Assembly (NCBI GenBank): GCA_009801015.1
Contig: VHZZ01003114.1
Location: forward strand, 49,327 to 113,326
Length of the DNA stretch: 64,000 nucleotides
Direction of reading: 5' to 3'
Origin: Silene noctiflora
Lineage: Eukaryota; Streptophyta; Magnoliopsida; Caryophyllales; Caryophyllaceae
Shown: positions 37,901 through 46,600 of the stretch, piece after piece
Layout of the letters: each line of letters opens with the position of its first letter
Position numbering within the stretch: position 1 is the stretch's first letter
Made by a program: the position numbers and the translations under genes
The notes under the pieces: generated by a model
The model's database searches: none
What the model saw: the letters and a program-made list of their open reading frames with translations, nothing else
Told to the model about the DNA's origin: nothing

Positions 37901-39576
37901 TCTTGCCGGCTCCTTGCTTTTTGAACAAAAGAAGCTACTCAGCCGTTCAGCTGGGACAAGCTTTTCCTACTCGGAATGGCTATTTTGAACGTTGGACCCT
38001 TCTTTTCTTATCTTCTATTTATATAGAATAGACCTTTCCTTTAAATTGCCCAAGAAAAGTTAAATAGGAATCATGGCTATAATTGTTGGCAGGAATTTAA
38101 TAGAGGAAAAGAAAGCTCTAAAGAAGGGATCTCTTTTTGCGCCATGAACTAATGTTCAAAGGTAATTGAATTAATTTTCATTCATTAAGGGGTTGGGACC
38201 TTGGTTGAGGCAAGAAAGAACGACGAGAGGCATTGTCCGAACAAGAGAGATAGATGAGCCCGATCCTTCTGAGTGATCAGAAGACGGACGCCAAAAGCTA
38301 GTGATGAAATGAAAACTACCTATTCATAGGATTACTCCGGGAATATCCTGAGCATCCGACCTCTATCACTCATATGTTAGGAAAAGAGAGTCCATAGCAT
38401 GTATGTCTTGAAAAGCCTTCCCTAAGTCAAGTCTCTCTTCCACAGGCACAGGAGAAGGACTTCCAAAGCAAGTAGCTGAGAAATTATAAGAAGAAGGAGG
38501 AGCAGGATCCTAGCCAAATGAAGAAAGCGACTTTACTCAGTAACGTAGGAAAGTGCAATACAAAAGCCACAAGACATGTTTAAGGCAGAAAAACAAGCAG
38601 CTTTTTTTCAAAATCCATAGAATCGAGCTAAATGCCAATGTAGTTGAGGAATTAAAAATGAAAAAAAAAAGAAGTCAAAGAAGCAAGCTGTTGAAGAATT
38701 GGACGCTTTTCCTTGATAAGAATCCGAGCAAACAGATCCGCATTCAGAATCAGATTAAGTAGTTCTTGATGATTCAGATAGACAAGCTGAACTGAATGAT
38801 GGAAAGAAAGCAGATGGGAATACCTTCTTACCTATACCTCGGGAACGTGGGTAACGTAGTCTCTATACTGGGTTCTTTCCCCTGTTCTCGGGGACGCTTA
38901 AATGCTATTTATTTACTTTACGTGCCTTGGAAAAGGGATTTTGAAAGAAATGAAAAAACAGAGTGCAATCGTCACCTCAATCTATAAGTGAGGCGCGAAC
39001 AAGCTTGGAAACGTAATGGGAAAAGGTTGAGTAGTCCACTCAGTCAAGCCGTCTTTGTAAATAAAAGCAGGCGGCATTTTGAATGACAGTCCTGTATTCG
39101 GCGATTTTTCGAAAAAAGCCATAAGCGGAGGCAGCTAGGCAAGTGCGAGTGGATAGAAAGTTAGAGTTACAGTAGTTGGGTACGCGGCAAGATCAGAAAG
39201 AATCTCAGTTTCAGGTTATGGTTCAGAGCAGTGGTCGACGAAAGCTTCTCTTCCCAGTAGGCGGAAGTCCTCTGGTCTATTACTCGTTATTGTATTCTAG
39301 TTGCTTTCTATAAAGCCTTTGATTGACGTAAGAAAACGATTCCTTTTTTCTCCAACCAAGGCCTTTCCCTTTAGCCTTTTAATTTTAAGCTCAAATTCCC
39401 AAAGTCTCTAAGACAGGAAGAAACTGAGGGTCTCATCCCGGAGAGGCAGAAGATGAACTTGCTTAGCAGCCTTCTCGCTACGTACCCTTTGCTTTCTTCC
39501 TAACCATATGAAGTGAACCCTGAGAAAGCAAAGGGGGTATCTGATCCTATACCTCTAGGGTCGAGCCTTTCTATAA
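34963..39576. other. Intergenic spacer, no gene recognised
   Basis: No gene recognised. Two moderately long frames at 35.3 kb (60 codons, plus) and 35.5-35.8 kb (92 codons, minus) have unremarkable composition and no motif. The only structured item is copy 2 of the 30-bp repeat at 35117. This stretch lies downstream of matR on the minus strand, where nad1 exon e would be expected; I could not find it. Confidence 0.55.
35117..35146 (+). repeat. 30-bp dispersed repeat, copy 2
   Basis: Partner of 7356-7385, same orientation, 26 of 30 positions identical. Confidence 0.65.
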
Positions 39577-40149
39577 CTATAAGGGACGTGCTCTTGTCAT
39601 ACCTCCCTTTCTGTTCTGACCGACCAATCGATCCGATCTATCGATGAATCTATCCGCCGTTTTTATCCTTAATGAAAGGCACGAAGTAACTCGACCCGCG
39701 GAAAAGGAAGGAAATGGGTCGACATAAGCTCCTTGGAGACTCGAGTCAAAAGTAGAGGGTAGGGGAGGACTTGGCCAGAATAAGCTTTCTCGAAGCACTA
39801 GTACTGGCTTAATAATGTCACTTTTGGAAAAGCCATTTATTTCATGTTTGAAAATGCCTAATTCTTTGAAATTGAATTTCTGATTTGCCTTTAGTTTAGT
39901 ATAGTTAAAGGGCGGGCGAATGGAATTGGCCAAAGCGAAGGAAGACTCAAAGTCTTTTTTTTCTTCGGCTGCGCCTTCCCCAGCGATTGGTTGGTTCTTC
40001 TTTGTTTGTTTTGTATTCAGATAATTTTTTTCTGGTGAACCTTTCAATGTTTCAAAAGAATCTTTCGACTGGAACGTCTGAACCAACAAGCTAAACTTCA
40101 AGGTATCGATCAATCGGCAAAGCTTGAGAAAAAAGCACTGTCCATTCAT
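39577..40149 (-). CDS. Unidentified 190-codon ORF downstream of matR
   Basis: I do not recognise this protein. It is the second-longest open frame in the window. With the stop-codon frequency expected at this base composition, an open frame of this length is only marginally likely by chance (my rough estimate is under 0.1 expected in 64 kb). The predicted protein is hydrophilic and basic, with a Lys/Asn/Gln-rich stretch at about residues 35-70, and has no obvious membrane segment. It does not resemble the mitochondrial ribosomal, atp, ccm, sdh or mttB proteins I compared it with from memory. The C-terminal 50 codons run through a CTCGA-core repeat copy at 39735 and look like read-through, so if the frame is real its original end may have been lost. 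It starts about 740 bp downstream of the matR stop on the same strand, so it could lie within the remnant 3' part of intron nad1i728. It may be a chance or chimeric ORF. Confidence 0.3.
   Translation of the reverse strand: MNGQCFFLKLCRLIDTLKFSLLVQTFQSKDSFETLKGSPEKNYLNTKQTKKNQPIAGEGAAEEKKDFESSFALANSIRPPFNYTKLKANQKFNFKELGIFKHEINGFSKSDIIKPVLVLRESLFWPSPPLPSTFDSSLQGAYVDPFPSFSAGRVTSCLSLRIKTADRFIDRSDRLVGQNRKGGMTRARPL
39735..39760 (-). repeat. CTCGA-core repeat, single unit
   Basis: The 10-bp palindrome GACTCGAGTC is followed by AAAAGTAGAGGG. It lies inside the 3' part of the 190-codon ORF. Confidence 0.5.
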
Positions 40150-40885
40150 GCCAACCGAAAAAAAGACTATCCAAACACTCTCCCTTCTGGCGGGCGGTTT
40201 CAGCGAGATCTTCTTTTTCCGTTATCTCACGAACTGTAAAACTTAATAAGTATGATTGGGATTTATGTGAACTTTTTTCCTGTCTCGAAAGAAATTTGGT
40301 CCCGTACTTGACTTTTCTTTTTTTTACTTCTTTAAAAATTTAAAACTTTCTGTGAGTAATGCAATTATAGAATATAATAGAAAATCTAAGGAATGAGATG
40401 ATCTCTCTTATAATCCAGTAAATTGTGGTACCCATACTGGTAAGAAACCCCCTACCGTGTATCGACGATCTAATAATGTGATCCGTTACCGCCCGCGGAA
40501 GGATCGAAGTCTTACGAACTAGTCTTTTCCTTTTTCAATAGAAATAGAATGGGCCCTTTTGAGAATTTTTGAATAGCGCTTTCCTCTGGAAATAGGGTAG
40601 TCAATTTTTTTTTGATTGGAAGGAGGTTTATGCCTCTTCCTTTGTCTTGACAGCAGTTGGGATAAGTGGGGCCGATCTCACTCGTTATTTTTTTCCGAAG
40701 CTCCTACGATCCCTCACATAGGACTGCAGTTGTCAAACTGACTTGCCTACCACATCTGCCTTTACTTACTTAGCAGAGCCCATAGCTCACTTCTTATGTA
40801 AGCTTCTTTAATTTAAAATAGAAGTACAAGGAAGGGTCTGTTCACATCGCAACTAATGGAAATAAAAACGACTACTTAGCCTAGA
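40150..40885 (-). other. Presumed intron nad1i728 sequence downstream of matR
   Basis: In the usual arrangement the sequence after matR is the rest of intron domain IV, then domains V and VI and exon e. Here I see no domain V hairpin (GAGC...GTTC helix with a short loop) and no reading frame matching the C-terminal part of NAD1. A local hairpin, TCCTA...TAGGA, lies near 40.7 kb but lacks the domain V pattern. The boundary where intron identity ends cannot be placed from this sequence. Confidence 0.35.
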
Positions 40886-42931
40886 TTAGTAGTTAAGTGA
40901 TCTTTCTTCTTTCTTTTCTTTCTCGGGTTCGAGCTTTCTAAGCTCTCTGCTGTTGGGATACTCGGCAAGGATCTGACCACCTTCTTTATTGACTATCTTT
41001 AAGTCTTTTGAGTACTTGGGTATTATATTCCGCGCTGAGGATTTGTGCTTGTGTGCTAGGGTGAAGATTGCAGACCATCGTATTTGGTAGTCGACAATCG
41101 TTCGGACTTGGTCAAGGTTGTCACAGCACCTGTAGTAGGACATAGGACTGATTGCGATGCCCGCGAACCAATTTATGATGTCTCCATCGCTGACGTTCGT
41201 CAAGCAGGCCACGTGTATAGGCCACGGTCTTCTTCGGCTAATGAGACCCCGATCTCGAAGCCTTTTGACTAGCTTTTTGATAGGCGCTTCTATTTTTTTC
41301 TGTCTGGGTATGGGGAATTCGCTTCTGCTGGATCTCTCCCTGTGTCCCGTTCTTTCGCTCGCCGCCTTCTGAGCCACGAGACTGTCCTTTTGCGAGAACT
41401 TACTTCTACTTATGGCCGATCGGGAGACTGCTTCTTGAACGTGCGATGGGACCTTGCTCTGACCTGATCTATGCAAGAAGGAGATCTCTCTTGATCCTTG
41501 CCGTATGTGCTTAACGGTCTCCCATAGGATGCTCACTTGGGGACTTCTGACTCTAGCTGTTCTAAGACTATCTGCTAGTTGACCCGCGTCCAGTAGACTC
41601 TTTTTGTTCTTGATCCCCTTCGTCAGCTCTTTGCTCGGTATACTCCTACCTAGGTTCCTAAACTTGGAATGAATAACAGAGCGTAAGTTGCAAGCAGTTC
41701 TCTGGATACGGGACTTTACCCGGAGACGCTTCTCCAGCTCTCGCAAGAATTGTATGGGAGTCGGCTTCGGAGCGACTTCACGAATGACTATACCGAGGAA
41801 TTCCACCTGACTTCGTCTAGCTCTTCTTCTTGCTCCCGCTGAGCCTAGGTAAAGGTTCAGGCCGTATTGTAAAAAGTGGGAGATCCTTTTTTCTATTTCT
41901 ATGAGAAGCTCTACATCACCGCCGATTCCTAAGAGAAATTCGTCGGCATATCGCGCGTAAGCAATTTTGATTAAGTGATCTCTTTTTAAGGCTTCTGGCT
42001 TCCGGGTCATGACTTCTCCTTCTCCTTTGACTTTTCCTAGTACTTTCTCTGACCTGAGAACGACTCTTTCTGACTCGCCCAGCTCTATCAGCAGGCCCTT
42101 TCTTTTGCTTTTGTTTTCTTCTTTTATGTGCCAATTATTCTGAGAGCATTTTATACCATAGAATTTGTCTTTGGGGGTGAATCCGGGAGCTTCTATGAGT
42201 AAGGCAGCGATAAGTAGGCTCGAGGACTTGTTAAGGAAGACTGCAAGGTCGGACGCAGGTGTCAAGCCGGAGGTCTGGTCTCTGCTGACCCTTTGGGTGC
42301 TAGTAGGCTTTTTCTGCCAGGACGGAAGAAGGTAATGAAAGGCCGCTTTTCGTTGGATGCTTTTTTGCCTATCCAGACTGATGCTTCTATTCTCTTGGGT
42401 AGCCCTGCAGCTTTCTTTGACTTTTTCTTTCTTATAGTTTTCTTGTTCATCACTAGTAGTTTCTTTTAATAGAACGTATCTGATTCTCTGAGCAATGGTA
42501 ATTTCGTACTTCTGTCGGATCCTCGCTATCTCCTGATCGAGCTTTTGTAAGTATATGTTTCCTGGTAGGGCCGATAGTAGTATACTTTGTGGGACGTATT
42601 GATTTCCCTTCTCACCTGTTTTGATTGCTCCGGCGTAAAAAATTTTCTGAATTGAGTAAAAGAACTTGGTATCGTCAATTTCTTCTTTTAAGATTGGTAT
42701 GAGTCGATGTCGGTCGATGGTGTACTTCCTGATGTCGAATTCCAGAAACCAGCGAGAGGTTCCCCACTCTTCTTTGATCCGTCTTAGGGCCGAGTGGCAG
42801 CCTCGACCAGAGCGGAAGCCCGATGTGTCCGCAAACTTGGGATCGTAAAGAGATTCGGGTACCATTCTGATCGCCTCTTTCATGATCTTTTCCATAGGAA
42901 GAAGTACTGTGAGCGGTCTCAATTTCGACAC
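40886..42931 (-). CDS. matR: Intron maturase MatR, in nad1 intron nad1i728
   Basis: MatR is the mitochondrial group II intron maturase that assists splicing of nad1i728 and several other introns. The frame is 681 codons without a stop. Residues 1-20 carry the RT-0 segment KLRPLTV; 35-60 hold RSGRGCHS...RIKEEWGTSRWF; motif A is FDIRK at 65-69; LSALPGNIYLQKLDQE at 119-134 is the RT4 region; motif C is YADE at 328-331; and maturase domain X is at about 550-640 (RRRPWPIHVACLTNVSD and SYYRCCDN). The frame opens with GTG; an in-frame stop lies eight codons upstream, and the first ATGs are codons 13 and 17. Codon 17 (MKEAIRM) matches the start usually annotated, giving 665 residues against the typical ~655. 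Oddities: YADD is changed to YADE, and two residues are missing after FDIRK. Codons 25 and 638 (CCC) stand where Leu is usual, suggesting C-to-U editing. Identity is certain; start and editing are inferred. Confidence 0.97.
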   Translation of the reverse strand: MSKLRPLTVLLPMEKIMKEAIRMVPESLYDPKFADTSGFRSGRGCHSALRRIKEEWGTSRWFLEFDIRKYTIDRHRLIPILKEEIDDTKFFYSIQKIFYAGAIKTGEKGNQYVPQSILLSALPGNIYLQKLDQEIARIRQKYEITIAQRIRYVLLKETTSDEQENYKKEKVKESCRATQENRSISLDRQKSIQRKAAFHYLLPSWQKKPTSTQRVSRDQTSGLTPASDLAVFLNKSSSLLIAALLIEAPGFTPKDKFYGIKCSQNNWHIKEENKSKRKGLLIELGESERVVLRSEKVLGKVKGEGEVMTRKPEALKRDHLIKIAYARYADEFLLGIGGDVELLIEIEKRISHFLQYGLNLYLGSAGARRRARRSQVEFLGIVIREVAPKPTPIQFLRELEKRLRVKSRIQRTACNLRSVIHSKFRNLGRSIPSKELTKGIKNKKSLLDAGQLADSLRTARVRSPQVSILWETVKHIRQGSREISFLHRSGQSKVPSHVQEAVSRSAISRSKFSQKDSLVAQKAASERTGHRERSSRSEFPIPRQKKIEAPIKKLVKRLRDRGLISRRRPWPIHVACLTNVSDGDIINWFAGIAISPMSYYRCCDNLDQVRTIVDYQIRWSAIFTLAHKHKSSARNIIPKYSKDLKIVNKEGGQILAEYPNSRELRKLEPEKEKKEERSLNY

Positions 42932-43534
42932 TTTCTTTCTGTTTTTTCTTATTTAGTATAAAAGCAAAGCCTCTTTTTTGCTTGATATTTTTATTTTGCT
43001 TTTGCTAGAGAATTTCTTTGCCTGCCATCTTTCAGTGACTTCACGCAGCTCAGTTTGCTTATTGAGAATGGTCACTACCTCTCCCAGGACCTGAATGATT
43101 ATCCCTGCTCAAAAGGTATACATTCATCCCTGAATGTCATCGAGTACTATTTACTTCCCCGCCATTCTTGTAACCGTCACCTGTAATCCGCGCAGGTGTG
43201 CCAGCACCCCCCTGACTAGACGAGAAAGACACTTTCAGAGACTTTTTTCCTTCCTTCGCCTGCTACTTTACTTTCCCGTATGAGCATTCGGTACATCTTT
43301 AAGTAAGAAGAGTGAAAAGATTACCACTCCTGAGGCTCGACTGACTAATCTTAGTGCTTTCGTCTGAGGGTTCGCCGCGGTTCATTGCTGTGCTTACACA
43401 CTAGGCTACCCGTCTCCTCAAGCTTCACAGGACCACCTATCACTAGTCTTCGGACAGAGAGGTTTAGTGCACACAAGAGAAAAGGCCGGAGCCCGAAGGT
43501 TAAACCAACGAATGTCAGATGCAAAGCTCCGCAC
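42932..43534 (-). other. Group II intron nad1i728, 5' part (domains I to IV start)
   Basis: The intron begins directly after nad1 exon d with GTGCGG, a canonical group II 5' splice sequence. The first ~180 bases (GCATCTGACATTCGTTGG, CCTTCGGGCTCCGG, CCGAAGACTAGTGATAGG) read like the start of the seed-plant intron. About 600 bases separate the splice site from matR, which sits in the domain IV loop as usual. Open frames of 78-120 codons on either strand here are shadows. The 3' part (domains V and VI) was not found in the window. Confidence 0.88.
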
Positions 43535-43593
43535 CTCATTAAGATCATATTGGCATACTCGCCTAAAAAAAAGAGAGCAGACCCCATAGAAGA
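43535..43593 (-). CDS. nad1: NADH dehydrogenase subunit 1, exon 4 (exon d)
   Basis: NAD1 is a membrane-arm subunit of respiratory complex I near the quinone site. This 59-bp exon encodes SSMGSALFFLGEYANMILM plus the first two bases (AG) of the next codon. Its length and its phase are what is expected for the segment between introns nad1i669 and nad1i728. The 3' border is fixed by the GTGCGG intron start. The 5' border is placed by the expected 59-bp length, and the preceding intron bases (TCTCG) do not end in the usual AY. Codon 5 is TCT (Ser) where Phe is normal in NAD1, consistent with a C-to-U editing site (TCT to TTT). No other nad1 exon (a, b, c or e) was recognised in the window, so the mRNA would need partners from elsewhere. 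Confidence 0.93.
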
Positions 43594-43667
43594 CGAGAGT
43601 GAGGTAGAAAAAAGATTGATTTACCTTCTCACGAAGCAGTACGCGAACCTTAACGTTCATACAGCTC
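43594..43667 (-). other. Intron nad1i669 domains V and VI (trans-splicing half)
   Basis: Immediately upstream of exon d lies a 35-nt hairpin at 43633-43667 that fits group II domain V: GAGCTGTAT, then GAAC/GTTC paired around a short loop, then CGTACTGCTTC. One extra base and mismatches in the lower helix make it weaker than the consensus. It is followed by a domain VI-like stem in which GTGA and GGTA pair with TACC and TCAC, with an A seven bases before the exon. This intron is known to be trans-spliced in seed plants, and the 5' half and exon c are absent from the window, in agreement. Confidence 0.75.
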
Positions 43668-46600
43668 CCAGCCAGAAAAGAATGAGACTTCTTATAGAAA
43701 GAATGGAAGTGTGGATGAATCGAGATAAAAGAGAGAGAAATTGCTAACTCGAGCTATATCTAAGAAAAGATCTCAAAACGAAAAAAGGAATGAAGAGCAA
43801 TAATTTACCCAAAAGGAAATGATCGAGACGAACTGAGACCCATAGAAAGGAAAAAAGTAGGCCTTAGATTTTTATTTGATGTCGATATCATTGAATACTA
43901 TATAAGATAAGGGTCTAAACTAAGGGTCCCCGAGAAACCCGAAGAAGACGTCAACTTAGTCTGAGTCTCTCTGTTAGGGAAGGAAGAAGCCTTTCTTTGC
44001 TTTTCTTCTTGCTTTTAGAATTTCTAAGGAGATGTTTGTCTTTGTGTTGTCGATAGATTTTCCTGAATTGCTTTATATCAAGAAGTGGCCGATCAAGTAG
44101 GCTTTTGAGCCAAATCAAGAATACAGAATTTGAATGCTAGAGTTGTGGCATAGTTCAGTCAGAGAAGCATATAGAATTAGGAACGGTTAGCAGTAGGATT
44201 GCATTCTTTGACTAGTAGGCAATTCTCACAATATGAATTCTTAGCCTTTGCTTTGCTTTATAATCTTTAAAATACAATACTTTTTTTATTTGATTTGAAA
44301 GTCGCCCCCGTCTTCCCGTACCTTCGTTCTGCTCCTGTGATTGATACGTGCTCCGTAAGAGCTTGCTTTCTTTCCACCTGAGCTTCTTTTTCGAGTAGAA
44401 GTCAAGCCGTGGTAGGACACCATCATAAGATAAGCGCAATCCCAAGAAAGGGCCCGAAAGCATAATTGTAAGATCTTCTGACCATCCTATCTTCATAAAG
44501 CAGATAGTTCTCGATCCTTTCTTTGATTTGCTTTTTTTTACGAGCCCGATAGTCAGTCTTATCTTATATTTTTATGTTCAGTTTTTAGGAAGTAGGAAAA
44601 AAAGATTATTTTCTTGCTCGAGTCCATCCCGAACGTAGTCTACCATCGTTAGTCTTAACTTTTGTTGAAGATTTTTATAAACTGGGTAACGAAAAGTCAA
44701 GATCGGTCGGTTGAAAGCCGGATCATGATTCTGGAGCACACTGGTTCGAGTTTAGCTCGTGACAAGACCGTGTTCATATGGATGGAAGGCTAGCCCTTTG
44801 ATTCTGACTCCTAGGTTTGTTTTCGGGTAGTAGTTTTCTATCCAACTTATCGTGATTAAGCTGCTTCCTTTCTTGTCTTGCCTGCCCTTTTGGATGGGTT
44901 ATTACTCTTTAATTTCATATATAAAGACTAGAGATTCTTTTTTAATGTCACGACTAAGCCGTCCTGGTCCCGAAAGGGCATACGTATTTGAAGAGTCAAT
45001 GTGTGGGACCTTAAAAGATGTGAGAATACGCTTTTGTAACAGCTTACCAAACTTTGAATTAGCATTTTAAAGAGCGGAATACCGCAAGTCGTTATATATA
45101 AGAAAAGAGGCTTTCTAAGAGTAAAAGAAAAGCAAGTCTTTTTCACGGAAGGCATTTTTTCTTACTTTACTTTGCTGCTTTGCCTGGGTAGCGGATGTCC
45201 TTCTCAAGCATAGATTCTGATGCAAGTTAATTAAGCTCCTATAGCGGAGCAGGCTAACCTTGTTCAATCCGCGATAAAAGTTGCTCTTAGGTGAGGTATA
45301 CTCGTTTATCGGATGAAAGAGAAGAACTTCACGGGTACTTTTATATTATATTAAGAATCATGTGGCGTGGTGAAAGGGTTCTCGTCGGAGGGTTCAGGCC
45401 TTACCGGTCTTTCCCCAATTGTAGAAGAAGGGAGGTGTAGTTCGTAGTCACCTATCTCAATAAAGTAGAAGACCCATTGTGAATTAGTCAGAACCAATGA
45501 AGAACCACTTTAAGAGACATTCCCTACTACGATTGACATGCGGAAGAGGCTCTTAACTTAAATAAAGTCTATTTCCTACTTTTATTTTCTTTTAGTAAAG
45601 CGAATCGATTGCTTATTCACAGAGTAAGGCATGCATACTCCAGTCTTCTTTCAAGATCCTACGCTCAGAAAGAGTTCTTCCCATTCATATCATTTTTTTT
45701 TTTTTTAAAGCTTTACTAGACTAGTCTTGAACCAATACCAATCATGGAATCAAGAACCAGAGCTTATATGCTCAAAATCGAAGATAGCTACTTCAAGACA
45801 AAACTAAACAAAAGGGGGCTTACCAAGAGTGGAAGTAGGTCAGGAAATCCAGGTCCTTAAAGGTACCCAGTAAGATTGCTAAGCCTATGATAAGGAGGAC
45901 TCAAAGAAAAGAATTCCGCGCTATGATCCGAAAGGATGGATAGACAATCCAATCTAACGTCCGCTTTTTCGTTCGTTACTCATAAAAGAAAAAAGGGATA
46001 TAAGCCCTATAAGTAAGCAAACTTCTACGCGAAATAGAACGTCTGTCTCATACAAAGCGGATATGCTTGATGTACCAGCCAAGCCTAGTTTAGTTAACCA
46101 GCAAAACAAGAATGAGTTCTTGTTGGAAGAGAGCTTGCTCAGTAGGAGTTTATTCTACGGATTCGGCAGGAATATGTGATCAGCACGGTGCAATCTATCT
46201 CCCTTGCCTTGATCCGAAAATCTTCTCAATTAGCTTCGGGTACGGTATACCATAGTTTTCTTTACAAGTTTTTAAAAAGGCACTGGTATCTAAGTCCCTA
46301 GCTTGATGTTGTCTGTAAGCTCCAAGAGTAAGCAGAGCTACTACTAGTTATGACCATAATGGATTCAGTCTGTAATAGAAATTCAATATAGAATGGTCTT
46401 AGCTCAGCCTCTTCCTGCCTAAGAATGTCTAAAGTAAGCTTCGCGAGGGAAGTGTCTAAGCCCATAAAGAAGTCCTTGCGTCCAACAAGTAAATTGGAAG
46501 GTAGTCGAAGACTATCCTAAGCCTAATAATTAAGTACCAGCCCAGTGGATTCTACTCATACAAAAGAAGGAAAAGGTTTGAAAAAAATCCCAATGTAGGC

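Noticed and set aside
39349-39372. Minus-strand GLGW-like translation near 39.36 kb as a trace of nad1 exon e
   Set aside because: Only four residues match and the context (LKGKA before, RKKES after) does not fit.
41916-42453. Lys/Arg-rich minus-strand frames of 63-72 codons, plus two plus-strand frames at 41.1-41.4 kb
   Set aside because: Alternative frames of matR; composition explained by the matR coding sequence.
43385-43747. 120-codon plus-strand frame
   Set aside because: It is antisense to nad1 exon d, the split-intron domains and the start of nad1i728; a shadow of those conserved sequences.
44690-44775. tRNA-like string with GGTTCGAG
   Set aside because: The T-arm does not close and no acceptor or anticodon stem can be drawn.
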